The notes under the pieces are model-generated. The model had not been told where the DNA came from. It did not search any database and was given only the letters and a program-made list of their open reading frames with translations. 28,727 nt of DNA from Nitrospirota bacterium (lineage in GTDB: Bacteria; Nitrospirota; Thermodesulfovibrionia; Thermodesulfovibrionales; UBA1546): assembly GCA_004298625.1 (NCBI GenBank), contig SCSY01000124.1:1-28727 (forward strand), given 5' to 3'. The position numbers were made by a program, and so were the translations under genes. Below are positions 6,449 through 14,961 of this stretch, piece by piece; position 1 is the stretch's first letter, and the number at the start of each line of letters is the position of its first letter.

Positions 6449-7642
6449 TTACAACACCTCCAGATTCCATTTTTCAAGCTCCTGTCTTATCGGGCCAATA
6501 TCCCTTTTCTTATCTATGGAGCTTTTTATCTTTTTCCAGCCGGATAAATCTCCATAAAGTATGCAGCCGGTGATTGTATTATCTTTTAGAACCAGCTTTT
6601 TATATAAAAAACTCTCCTTATTCTTTTTTACAATAGATTCAAGCTTCCCCTCAGCATCTATATCCCCCGAGGCAATAAGTTGTATCCCTGCTACTTTCAG
6701 GATATTTGACGGCGTTGTGCCTCCATATACGGCGTTTCCACCTGCCATGTTTACTCCGGCTATTTTCCCCTGTTCTTCGGCAGCCGGCCATATGCCGTAA
6801 CATATTCCTTTGTGCTCTGCGACATCTCCTGCTGCATAAACATCCTGAATCTCTGTCTCCATCCTGTCATTTACAGGAACGCCCTTGCCGCATTTGATCC
6901 CTGATTCATCGGCAAGCTCTGAATCTGCCCGGACCCCGGCTGATATTATTACCATATCGCAATCAATTATTGTTCCGTCTTCAAGCCTTACCCCTCTTAC
7001 TTTATCATCGCCGAAAATCTCTTTTGTCTTTGCGCCGAGGTAGAATGAGAACCCCATGCCTACCAGTTGTGAGGTAAGAATCTCCGCGCCTTCTCTGTCC
7101 ATCTGCCTCGGAAGCAGTCTCGGAAAGAACTCTACAACAGCGACCGAATGTCCTGTTTTTCTCAGGCTGTTTCCTGCCTCAAGACCGAGGACACCGCCGC
7201 CTATCAGAACAACTTTTTTTACCTGTTCAGCGTAGTTCTTTATTTCAATTGCATCTTTCAGCGTTCTCAGTGTAAAGACGCCTTTCTTATCCGCGCCGGG
7301 GATCGGCGGAACAAAAGAAACCCCTCCCGTTGCAATAAGAAGTTTGTCATATTTCAATCTTCCGCCGGAAGGGATGATAATCTCTTTTTTATTATTATCT
7401 ATTCCCGATACCGCTGTGTTAAGCAGCAACTTTATGCCGTTTTTTTCGTACCATTCATCCTTGTAAATAACAAGACCCTTTTCATCGGTTTCTCCGGCAA
7501 GATAATCTATCAGTCTAATGCGGCTGTAGAACGGATACGCCTCGTCGGAGGCTATAATTATCTCGCTTTCATTATCTATCTTTCTGATGCCGGCTGCTGC
7601 TGCTGTGCCTGCAGCTCCGTTGCCGATTATTACGTATTTCAT
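6449..7642 (-). CDS. FAD/NAD(P)-dependent oxidoreductase (NirB N-terminal / rubredoxin reductase-like)
   Basis: 397 residues, two-dinucleotide-fold flavoprotein. The FAD site IGNGAAGTAAA (6-16), ATGG, a second Rossmann motif VLIGGGVLGLEAG (about 145) for NAD(P)H and the FAD-phosphate motif VYAAGDVAEH (about 270) are in the expected order. There is no CxxC redox pair and no C-terminal sulfite-reductase domain, so it is not glutathione reductase-like and not a full NirB. The C-terminal part matches the small domain seen in NirB-type and nitrate/nitrite-associated reductases and in rubredoxin reductases. It probably passes electrons from NAD(P)H to a small iron protein not encoded here. It heads a two-gene unit with the YdjM-type hydrolase. 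The 177-base upstream spacer has no promoter that I would defend. Confidence 0.85.
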   Translation of the reverse strand: MKYVIIGNGAAGTAAAAGIRKIDNESEIIIASDEAYPFYSRIRLIDYLAGETDEKGLVIYKDEWYEKNGIKLLLNTAVSGIDNNKKEIIIPSGGRLKYDKLLIATGGVSFVPPIPGADKKGVFTLRTLKDAIEIKNYAEQVKKVVLIGGGVLGLEAGNSLRKTGHSVAVVEFFPRLLPRQMDREGAEILTSQLVGMGFSFYLGAKTKEIFGDDKVRGVRLEDGTIIDCDMVIISAGVRADSELADESGIKCGKGVPVNDRMETEIQDVYAAGDVAEHKGICYGIWPAAEEQGKIAGVNMAGGNAVYGGTTPSNILKVAGIQLIASGDIDAEGKLESIVKKNKESFLYKKLVLKDNTITGCILYGDLSGWKKIKSSIDKKRDIGPIRQELEKWNLEVL

Positions 7643-7819
7643 ATTTAAACCATTGTCCAGTTTTTACAAAATATTCCGTCAAGTTCGATACTAAACGCGA
7701 GGTTCTGATATGATAACAGAAATTTAATAACTATCCCATAGCTTAGGATAATTTTTTTGTTTCTTCCGATTTTTGTGTGGTAACCATCTGGGGCGAAAGC
7801 TTAAATGTCTGCTGCCTTT

Positions 7820-9994
7820 TTAATACCACATTATCGCCTCGAAGTCGGGCGTGGGCACTGTTATGTTGATATTCCCTCTCCACGGGCAGCGCTCAATTTC
7901 CTCGTTCTCTTTTGCAGCAGATACAAAGAGATTAAGTTCGTCTTTCTCTTTTGCGTTAATATCTTTGAACGACACGGCTATTTCCAGTATGTCCTGCAGA
8001 GCTATTTCGGTTATGTCTTTTATTTTTTCCCATGAGTCATCTCTCTTTTCAAAGAGTTCGGCATTAACAAATCTGCCCTTTGGCGCAATATTAATCCTGA
8101 AAGGAAACGGCCGGATAAAATTTACGGAAAAGACGGTTTCAGGCGGGAAATCGTCAAAGGATTTTTTAGGGTCTACTCTCAGGAAAAGGGTATGCTGGTT
8201 GAAACCATAGTAAATATGCGATATAAGGCTTTCCGCCTTATGCATGCTCCCGCCTGATTTTCCAACGGCAAGATAGGCCCCTTGATACCACTCATAATAG
8301 CTGGTCACAATGCCGTCAATTTTGGGATTTATAAAGCCCCTGATAGTGATTTCAGGCGAGATGGACCTGTCTTCTCTGAGCACGGGAACGAAAAGATTCG
8401 GCGGGATCTCCTTGCCCATAGCCTTGTAGACCTTCATCAGGTTTAACCTGAAGAGTTCGTCGAATTCTTCCTGGGTCTCTGTCTGATGCTCATCGCCATA
8501 CCACCAGTTCCAGTCGCTGCCTTCCGCCACATGAATGGCCTTCCATGCCTCGTCAAGCGGCCTGGCGGGGTTAAGTTTTTCAAACATTGCAAGGTCGTCT
8601 CTTGTATCCGTGAGATAGTCCCATGCAAGATTATCCTCCTCATGGCCTATCCAGATGCTGTAGTTTGCATTTATCCACGAACCTGCGTGCAGCTTGCCGA
8701 GTTTTTCTCCGGAATCAATCTTCAGATAGTCCGACACGGTGGTGGTTTTTAATCTCTTTTCATTTGACAGACGCTCATATAAATATTTGAAAAAATCATG
8801 GCCGTCGTTTTTATAATGCTCCCATGCATTTTCACCATCCAGGATTATAGAGACGAGATGCGGTTTATTGCCGGGGAGTGAAGAATGTATATGCAATAGT
8901 TTGTTTATCAGGTCGTCGGCGGCGTTTTTAGGGCTCCAGCCTGAATACGCAAAGCCTATGAGGTCCGAGAGTTTATGGTCCCTGAATATAATCGAGACAT
9001 CGGCAAAACTGTAGGGCTTGTATAAGGCCGGCATATCCGTGATATTGCCTGAAGAATCCCTTAACCCTCTGCCTGTAGAACGCGCCAGGACCTCTTCATC
9101 TGTGGCAACCCATTTTATCCCTTCTGCATTAACCGCTCTTAAAACATCTTCGCTTACAGAACCCTCCGACGGCCACATCCCGGCCGGCCTGTAACCGAAT
9201 GTCTTTTCAAAATAATCGAGGGCGTCCCTGATCTGCCTTACCGTGTCTTCAGGGTGCGAAAATCTTTTCCTGGGCAGCCTGACATGAGGCATGGCAATCT
9301 TTGCTGACTCTGTATCCCACAACAGCGGCAGGATAGGGTGGTAAAACGGGGAAGCGGATAACTCTATCTGTCCTTTTTCATTGAGTTCCCTGTATTTGGG
9401 GATTATTCTTCCGAGGATGTCAAATTGCCTGTCTATTAGAATTTTCTTGTCTTCTTCCGTATAGTCTTTTTCTTTTTTTACGAGTTCGATCAGGAGAGGG
9501 TCTTTTTCTCTGAACATCGGATCTATCCAGCTCAGATTAAACAAAACCTGGAGGTCCAGAAAGTCATTTCCAGAAAAATATTTTATTGCCCTTGTTAATT
9601 CTCCCTTCACGAAACTCATGCCCCTCTTAACCAGCAGTTCGTAATATCTCGGAAACGGCCTTATCATATTGTCCCAGTTTGCAAGAAAAAAATTTTCAAG
9701 TATGAACATCTTGTCTTTATCTGTGAGCTCTGAAGCCTCTTTCATGGTGAGGTCGAGATAAATATCCCTTGCATTATTTCCTATGTAATCGTTAAGCTGC
9801 TGGAGAAGCGAAGGCACGAGATTAAAGGTCTGTTTTATCTCCGGAAAGCCCTCAAGTATCTCGACCATGTCGAGATAGTCTTTGGTCCCGTGAAGTCTTA
9901 CCCACGGCAGTCTGTATATCCCTGTGAAGGGGTCTTTGTAATAAGGTTGATGCATGTGCCAGAGGAAGGCGATATGGAGGGGACTATCTGTCAT
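7820..9994 (-). CDS. Glycoside hydrolase family 57 protein (alpha-amylase / glucanotransferase type)
   Basis: 724 residues. The five GH57 regions are visible: HMHQPYY (13-19), GQIELSASPFYHPILPL (208-224), MWPSEGSV with nucleophile E277, KWVATDEEV with general acid D299, and LDGENAWEHY (385-394). The (beta/alpha)7 catalytic domain occupies about the first 400 residues, followed by a helical region and a beta-rich C-terminal domain (about 530-720) ending in DFEAIMWY. Family enzymes act on alpha-1,4/1,6-glucans with retention; no signal peptide is present, so a cytoplasmic role in glycogen or maltodextrin turnover is likely. It is the last gene of the operon with enolase and the FtsB-like gene, overlapping the latter by 11 bases. 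Exact activity (amylase, branching enzyme or 4-alpha-glucanotransferase) is undetermined. Confidence 0.9.
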   Translation of the reverse strand: MTDSPLHIAFLWHMHQPYYKDPFTGIYRLPWVRLHGTKDYLDMVEILEGFPEIKQTFNLVPSLLQQLNDYIGNNARDIYLDLTMKEASELTDKDKMFILENFFLANWDNMIRPFPRYYELLVKRGMSFVKGELTRAIKYFSGNDFLDLQVLFNLSWIDPMFREKDPLLIELVKKEKDYTEEDKKILIDRQFDILGRIIPKYRELNEKGQIELSASPFYHPILPLLWDTESAKIAMPHVRLPRKRFSHPEDTVRQIRDALDYFEKTFGYRPAGMWPSEGSVSEDVLRAVNAEGIKWVATDEEVLARSTGRGLRDSSGNITDMPALYKPYSFADVSIIFRDHKLSDLIGFAYSGWSPKNAADDLINKLLHIHSSLPGNKPHLVSIILDGENAWEHYKNDGHDFFKYLYERLSNEKRLKTTTVSDYLKIDSGEKLGKLHAGSWINANYSIWIGHEEDNLAWDYLTDTRDDLAMFEKLNPARPLDEAWKAIHVAEGSDWNWWYGDEHQTETQEEFDELFRLNLMKVYKAMGKEIPPNLFVPVLREDRSISPEITIRGFINPKIDGIVTSYYEWYQGAYLAVGKSGGSMHKAESLISHIYYGFNQHTLFLRVDPKKSFDDFPPETVFSVNFIRPFPFRINIAPKGRFVNAELFEKRDDSWEKIKDITEIALQDILEIAVSFKDINAKEKDELNLFVSAAKENEEIERCPWRGNINITVPTPDFEAIMWY

Positions 9995-10307
9995 ACTGGA
10001 AAATATACTCGTCGGGCCGTGCTAAACCAAACTCTTCGCGCGCGTGTTTTTCTGCATAAAACGGATTTTCTTTCAGGGACTTTAACCGGGTCTTTATCTG
10101 AATATTCTCTTTCTCAAGTTCGGCTATTTTTTTTTCGAGGTTAAGCTTTTTGCCGGAGAGTTCCCTGTATTTCAGGAAGCCGGCATCTCCGATAAGAAGG
10201 TTTATACAGAGGTATATGAAACTCAGGACTATCAGTATAAACGTGATAAGCCTTTTTTTCTTTACTTCAGAGACAACCTGTTTTCTTAAAAGGTTATCGG
10301 AATTCAT
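9984..10307 (-). CDS. ftsB: FtsB/DivIC-like septum formation initiator protein
   Basis: 107 residues with the family layout: a short basic cytoplasmic tail (KKKR), one membrane helix (about 20-40, LITFILIVLSFIYLCINLL), a coiled coil (about 47-83, LEKKIAELEKENIQIKTRL) and a C-terminal segment with the typical ENPFYAEKHAREEFGLARPDE motif split across 86-101. FtsB/DivIC bridges FtsL and FtsQ in the divisome. Its place directly downstream of eno repeats the eno-ftsB linkage known in proteobacteria and strengthens the call. The ATG overlaps the enolase stop by 4 bases (ATGA). The symbol is assigned by family and synteny; DivIC would be an equally fair name. Confidence 0.85.
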   Translation of the reverse strand: MNSDNLLRKQVVSEVKKKRLITFILIVLSFIYLCINLLIGDAGFLKYRELSGKKLNLEKKIAELEKENIQIKTRLKSLKENPFYAEKHAREEFGLARPDEYIFQYDR

Positions 10308-11581
10308 TTCCTTAGATTATAAAATGTTTCCATCCCTTTGTATATAGCGGAATCTGCAAGCTCTTCTTCGATCCTCAGGAGCCTGTTATATTTGGCCACG
10401 CGCTCGCTCCTTGCAACCGAACCTGTTTTGATAAAACCGGTGTTACAGGCGACGGTCAGGTCTGCTATAGTCGTATCCTCTGTCTCGCCGGACCTGTGTG
10501 AGACGACTGCGGTATATCCTGCCCTCTTGGCTGTTTCTACGGCGTCGAGCGTTTCCGTCAAGGTCCCTATCTGGTTAAGTTTAATCAATACGGAATTTGC
10601 TATTCCTTCTTTTATTCCCTTTTTAAGTATTTTTGTATTTGTTACAAAGATGTCGTCTCCAACGAGCTGAAGCTTATTGCCGAGTTTCCGGGTGAGCAGC
10701 TTCCACCCGGCCCAGTCATTTTCCGATAGCCCGTCCTCGATTGACAGCACGGGATATTTTTCCGCAAGTTTTTCGTAATATGAGACCATTTTTTCCGATG
10801 ATATAATCCGGCCCTCAAAGTTATATCCCTTATTGGAATAAAACTCCGACGCGGCAACATCGAGAGCTATAAAGATGTCCTTGCCGGGTTTATACCCCGC
10901 CGCCTTAATTGCGGCGATTATAAGCAAGATAGCCTCTTCATTGCCCTTAAGATTCGGGGCAAATCCTCCTTCATCGCCGACTGAGGTATTCAACCCCTTT
11001 TTCTTGAGGATGTTTTTCAAGTTGTGAAATACCTCGACTCCGGCCCTGAGTGCAGAGGCAAAATCCCTGAATCCGGCGGGCATTATCATGAATTCCTGTA
11101 TATCCAGATTATTGTCGGCATGTGCTCCGCCGTTGAGGATGTTCATCATAGGGACCGGAAGTTCTTTTGCATTGCACCCTCCGATATATCTGAACAAAGG
11201 CATGCCCGCCTCATTTGCGGATGCCTTGCATACGGCAAGAGAGACGCCGAGGATTGCATTTGCGCCCAGCCTGCTTTTATTATCAGTGCCGTCAAGCTCT
11301 ATTAACAGGTTGTCTATATACGCCTGATCATACGAGTTGAGACCTCTGAGTTCCGGTGAAATCTCTTTGACGACATTCTTAACCGCATTTATTACGCCTT
11401 TCCCGTTAAAGCGCCTGCCGCCGTCCCTGAGTTCGAGAGCTTCTCTTGTTCCTGTTGAGGCTCCTGACGGCACAGCAGCCCTGCCGGAGACCCCGCTGTC
11501 AAGAAAAACCTCGACCTCGATTGTCGGGTTTCCCCGGGAATCAATTATCTCGCGCGCATGTACGTCCGTAATCCCGCCCAT
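10304..11581 (-). CDS. eno: Enolase (2-phosphoglycerate dehydratase)
   Basis: 425 residues, full length. It interconverts 2-phosphoglycerate and phosphoenolpyruvate in glycolysis and gluconeogenesis. The catalytic acid/base pair is E204 (GDEGGFAPN) and K334 (IKLNQIGT); Mg2+ ligands are D241, E282 and D309. The mobile loop SGAST (39-43), GANAILGVS and the signature SHRSGETED (361-369) are intact. The start has a strong AGGAGG eight bases upstream. It lies between the unknown helical-protein gene (15-base gap) and ftsB (4-base overlap), in an operon led by gcvH and lpd. Nothing is missing, and I expect a functional housekeeping enzyme. Confidence 0.97.
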   Translation of the reverse strand: MGGITDVHAREIIDSRGNPTIEVEVFLDSGVSGRAAVPSGASTGTREALELRDGGRRFNGKGVINAVKNVVKEISPELRGLNSYDQAYIDNLLIELDGTDNKSRLGANAILGVSLAVCKASANEAGMPLFRYIGGCNAKELPVPMMNILNGGAHADNNLDIQEFMIMPAGFRDFASALRAGVEVFHNLKNILKKKGLNTSVGDEGGFAPNLKGNEEAILLIIAAIKAAGYKPGKDIFIALDVAASEFYSNKGYNFEGRIISSEKMVSYYEKLAEKYPVLSIEDGLSENDWAGWKLLTRKLGNKLQLVGDDIFVTNTKILKKGIKEGIANSVLIKLNQIGTLTETLDAVETAKRAGYTAVVSHRSGETEDTTIADLTVACNTGFIKTGSVARSERVAKYNRLLRIEEELADSAIYKGMETFYNLRK

Positions 11582-11596
11582 AAAAAGCCTCCTCTG

Positions 11597-12985
11597 TTAT
11601 GAACCTGATAAATACTGGTTTATAGTTTTATCAACTCTATCCATATCTATAGACCTATCCCGCACCTCGGCCCGGTTTGCAATATGCCTCAATGTAGTCT
11701 CCAGAAATATCCTGAAATTATGTATCTTCTCCACAAGCCTGTTAACGTCTCCTGAAATAATCTGCGCTTTTTTAAATAATAACACTTCCTTAAAAAAAGA
11801 GACAAACTCTTCGTAATCTTCATATCTCAGAAGCCTGAAGGTAAAACTCTCAAAATACAGCATGAAATTTCTTAAGGATTCAAAAATACGCAGGCGTTCT
11901 TCCTGCTTGTTTGCTTTTTCTGCAACAAGGGTCAGAAACTTGTGGAGCGCGAAGATGTCTTCTCTCAGCCTCAGGGATTGCTCGGTTTTTGCGACAAAGC
12001 TTGTAAAAATATCTTCACCCGACAGCTCGGGTTTATAGAATTGGGCTATCTGCACAATGCTCTGTTCCGCAAGATTTTTAAGTATTCCATGACTGTTTTC
12101 TATTCGCCCCCGAAAATATCTTGGAGCCTTTTTCTTTAATATCTCCTTTAATTCCTGGCGGTATACCCTTTTGGTTTCCATAGAGAATTGATACGAGAGC
12201 GACTGGAGCAGCATTTTCAGGTCAGGCTGCGTGATCCTGGGTATAATTTTTTCCGTGTAATTATTAAAGACGCCGATCTCCGAGCGAACGAGCATGAGTA
12301 TGACCAGAGACGAATTGAGGGATATGGTTCTCTGGGTTGTGATATCTATATGATTCAGATATCTCAAAAATCTGAAGAGATAGAGCAGGGTCAGGGATAT
12401 GTGTTTTTTTGTATCTTTGTCCCTGATATTTTTGACTATATCCGAGATCTCCTGGTTTTCTATCATGTCGAATTCGGGATTTATATCTTTTTTAAAAGGG
12501 TTGAAATAACTGTTTTCTCTTATCTCTTTGCTCAATATCTGCCCTATATTCATATAGCTGAGATAAGCAATCTCGCCTGATTTCAAGAGGTCGGTGACAA
12601 GACCTTTCAGGTTAATAAACGAATCATAAAGCAGGAAAAGCCCTTTTTCAGGGGAGTCCTGCTTATAGAGTTCTTGCCTCAGGATGTCTCTGTTGCGGTC
12701 TGTAAGGAATTTTGACTCGGCAAATTTTTGGAACCAGTAAGAATTTTTTTTGTTCTCAGGGATTATGACCTCGAGTACGCTGAGTATCCTCAGGATTAAA
12801 TCCCTGACTGCCGACAGTTCATCAAAAAAATTGCTCTCCTGGAGGTTTTCTTTTGCCGAGGGAAGGTTCTCGATGTTGAAGAACCTGTCCGCTGCGCGGA
12901 GCAACGCGTCAAGCTCAGAGAACAGCTCTCTGTGCGTTTCCTTTGAAACCGAAATCCAGTCCTTTGTCTCTTTTCTCTGTATCAC
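11597..12985 (-). CDS. Uncharacterised all-helical cytoplasmic protein
   Basis: 462 residues that I do not recognise. It is rich in K, E, L, I and F, predicted almost wholly helical, with no signal peptide, no membrane helix, no cysteine-rich motif and no nucleotide-binding loop. The N-terminal third includes a predicted coiled-coil-like stretch (ETHRELFSELDALLRAAD); the centre has SLNSSLVILMLVRSEIGVF and KKKAPRYFRGR; the C-terminus has RHIANRAEVRDRSIDMDRV. The start is GTG at 12985, preceded by GAAGG at tight spacing, so the true start could differ by a few codons. It is sandwiched between lpd (24-base gap) and eno (15-base gap) in a tightly packed operon, so it is surely expressed. The context suggests a housekeeping link, but no function can be inferred. 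Confidence 0.8.
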   Translation of the reverse strand: MIQRKETKDWISVSKETHRELFSELDALLRAADRFFNIENLPSAKENLQESNFFDELSAVRDLILRILSVLEVIIPENKKNSYWFQKFAESKFLTDRNRDILRQELYKQDSPEKGLFLLYDSFINLKGLVTDLLKSGEIAYLSYMNIGQILSKEIRENSYFNPFKKDINPEFDMIENQEISDIVKNIRDKDTKKHISLTLLYLFRFLRYLNHIDITTQRTISLNSSLVILMLVRSEIGVFNNYTEKIIPRITQPDLKMLLQSLSYQFSMETKRVYRQELKEILKKKAPRYFRGRIENSHGILKNLAEQSIVQIAQFYKPELSGEDIFTSFVAKTEQSLRLREDIFALHKFLTLVAEKANKQEERLRIFESLRNFMLYFESFTFRLLRYEDYEEFVSFFKEVLLFKKAQIISGDVNRLVEKIHNFRIFLETTLRHIANRAEVRDRSIDMDRVDKTINQYLSGS

Positions 12986-13009
12986 CCTTCACCGGTTTTT
13001 CAGCTTTAT

Positions 13010-14395
13010 TTATTTTTTTGGCGCATGGATTGCCATGTTGTGCACGTCTTCCGAGGCTTCCATCAGACCTTCCGACAGTGTAGGATGAGCGTGGATTGTC
13101 TCGGCAATATCTTTTACGGTTAGTCCTCCGTGCATTGCAACTGCAAATTCATGAATAAGGTCGGAGGCATGTGGCCCAATGATATGAGCGCCGAGTATTT
13201 TGTCGGATTTTTTTTCGGCTATTATCTTTATAAAGCCTGATATCTCGCCCATTGCATGCGCCTTGCCGAGCGCCCTGAACTGGAATTCACCTGTTGTGTA
13301 ATCAAGCCCTTTTTCCTTTGCCTGATGCTCCCTGAGGCCTACCGAGCCGATCTCGGGCGATGTGAAGATTGCGGCCGGCACTATGCTCTGGTCGAATTTT
13401 TTATCTGCGCCCATAATATTTTCCGCGGCTATAAGCCCCTGCTTTGAGGCGACATGGGCCAGGAGGATGCCTCCTGTTACATCACCGATGGCATAGATAT
13501 GCGGCACATTCGTCTGAAGTTTTTCATTGACGGGGATTTCCTTTCTTGTTCCCGTGGAAACTCCGGCATTTTCAAGCCCGAGGCCGTTTGTGTTGAACGC
13601 CCTTCCGATGGATACCAGTACCTTTTCGGCAATCAACTCTTTCCCGTTGGAAAGGAAGGTATGCACGCCGTCATCCCTAACCTCCACCTTTTCGACCTTT
13701 ATCTCGGTTATCAATTTTATCTTTTTCTTCTTGAGTTCCTTTTCAAGCAGTTTTGAAACTGCCTCGTCTTCCGTGGATACGGCCCTCGGCAGCAGTTCGA
13801 CTATTGTAACTTCCGAACCAAGTTCGCTGTAAATACATGCAAACTCACACCCGATAACGCCTGCGCCGACAATTAAAAGGCTCTTGGGAATCTCCTTGAG
13901 TTCGAGCGCCTCTGTGGATGAAATTATATTTTTGCCGTCAAAAGGGAAAGTCGGTATCTGTGCGGGTCTTGAACCGGTGGCTATGATAAATGCGTCTGCC
14001 GTAACGGTTTCTTCCGGGGAATCTTTTAAGGTGATTTTTATTTCCTTGGGAGATATGAACGTCCCTGTGCCTTCTTTGAGAACTACACCCCAGTTCTTGA
14101 ACAAACCTCTTATCCCCTTAACCTGCGTGGATACGACCTTGTTTTTCCTTTCGAGGATATTCTGCATGTTGGGGGTGATGCTGCCTGTTGTGTCAATGCC
14201 GAAGGCTTCGAGCTCTTTTGTCTTTGCATACATTTCTGAAGATGCCAGTATTGTTTTTGTGGGGATACAGCCCCGGTTCAGACATGTCCCGCCGACCTCG
14301 GCGCTCTCAATCACAGTGACTTCTGCGCCCAGTTGAGCAAGTTTGAGCGCTGCAACATATCCTCCGGGCCCTGCGCCAAGTATAGCAACCTTCAT
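13010..14395 (-). CDS. lpdA: Dihydrolipoyl dehydrogenase
   Basis: 461 residues, full length. FAD site ILGAGPGGYVAA (5-16); redox-active disulfide C38/C43 in GGTCLNRGCIPTK; NAD site IVGAGVIGCEFA (about 175); second FAD contact YAIGDVTGG; and the C-terminal catalytic His-Glu in HAHPTLSEGL. It reoxidises dihydrolipoyl groups on the glycine cleavage H protein or on 2-oxoacid dehydrogenase E2, giving NADH. The gene overlaps gcvH by 4 bases (ATGA), so translational coupling to the H protein makes glycine cleavage (or its reductive reverse) the likely main job. gcvT and gcvPA/PB are not in the window. The tail NMAIHAPKK is close to the family end point. Confidence 0.95.
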   Translation of the reverse strand: MKVAILGAGPGGYVAALKLAQLGAEVTVIESAEVGGTCLNRGCIPTKTILASSEMYAKTKELEAFGIDTTGSITPNMQNILERKNKVVSTQVKGIRGLFKNWGVVLKEGTGTFISPKEIKITLKDSPEETVTADAFIIATGSRPAQIPTFPFDGKNIISSTEALELKEIPKSLLIVGAGVIGCEFACIYSELGSEVTIVELLPRAVSTEDEAVSKLLEKELKKKKIKLITEIKVEKVEVRDDGVHTFLSNGKELIAEKVLVSIGRAFNTNGLGLENAGVSTGTRKEIPVNEKLQTNVPHIYAIGDVTGGILLAHVASKQGLIAAENIMGADKKFDQSIVPAAIFTSPEIGSVGLREHQAKEKGLDYTTGEFQFRALGKAHAMGEISGFIKIIAEKKSDKILGAHIIGPHASDLIHEFAVAMHGGLTVKDIAETIHAHPTLSEGLMEASEDVHNMAIHAPKK

Positions 14396-14778
14396 TTTGA
14401 TTCCTCTTCAATATATTTTTCGTAGTCCGAGGAATCCATGAGGTTATCGAGCTCAGACACATCCTCTATTTCAAGGACCGCTATCCAGCCCTTTCCGTAA
14501 GGCTCTTCATTTATTATCTCCGGTGATTCCGAGAGGTTGTCATTAACCTCTATAATCGTGCCGCTCACAGGGCTGATGACGGATGAGGTTGCCTTTGTGG
14601 ACTCGATTTCCGAGAATTCGCTGTTGGCCTCGACTGTAACGTCAGTCTCCGGGAGGTCTATATACACAATATCTCCCAGCGCATCCTGCGCATAGTCTGT
14701 TATGCCGACAGTTGCTTTCTTGCCCGATACCTTGACCCAGGTGTGTTCTTTGTGATATTTGAGATCTTCCGGATTCAT
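14392..14778 (-). CDS. gcvH: Glycine cleavage system H protein
   Basis: 128 residues from the chosen ATG (14778), the usual H-protein length. The lipoyl-accepting lysine is K62 in EIESTKATS (family: E-S-V/T-K-A). HEHTW-like start (HKEHTWVKV), GITDYAQDALGDIVYIDLPE and the late NDNL...P..IN..PYG-GW pattern are all present. It shuttles the aminomethyl group between GcvP, GcvT and Lpd. The start is preferred over the ATG 21 bases upstream because GGAGGG stands six bases before it. It is first in a six-gene operon (gcvH, lpdA, unknown, eno, ftsB, GH57), with a good sigma-70-type promoter about 55-85 bases upstream of the start. Some bacteria use H proteins as lipoate donors, which is an alternative role. 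Confidence 0.95.
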   Translation of the reverse strand: MNPEDLKYHKEHTWVKVSGKKATVGITDYAQDALGDIVYIDLPETDVTVEANSEFSEIESTKATSSVISPVSGTIIEVNDNLSESPEIINEEPYGKGWIAVLEIEDVSELDNLMDSSDYEKYIEEESK

Positions 14779-14835
14779 TTTTCCCTCCTGTTTTTTCAAG
14801 ATTCAATTTTTTTAAATTTAATGACGGTTGAATTT

Positions 14836-14863
14836 ATTATCACACGGTTTTATTATTTGTCAA
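14836..14863 (-). promoter_or_regulatory. Promoter of the gcvH-lpdA-eno-ftsB-GH57 operon
   Basis: On the minus strand the -35 is a perfect TTGACA (14858-14863). A 16-base spacer is followed by GATAAT (14836-14841), preceded by TG plus one base as an extended -10. Transcription would begin near 14829, leaving a 50-base leader before the gcvH ATG at 14778. It is the best sigma-70-like match in the window. Confidence 0.6.
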
Positions 14864-14961
14864 GGAAGTATTTTATATCAATCCATAATTTTTTCAACAA
14901 ATAAAAAAACAGTGATATAGATTATCTGTATTGGCTGTAATTTTCAATAGATTTTTTGGAA

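Noticed and set aside
7148..7648. Plus-strand reading frame of 166 codons
   Set aside because: It lies antisense to the FAD oxidoreductase, whose motifs are all intact. The product is low-complexity and cysteine/phenylalanine-rich.
7726..7755. TATCC...GGATA hairpin followed by a T-run as a terminator
   Set aside because: The T-run is on the plus strand, where no gene ends. On the minus strand, where the genes run, an A-run precedes the stem, which is only five bases.
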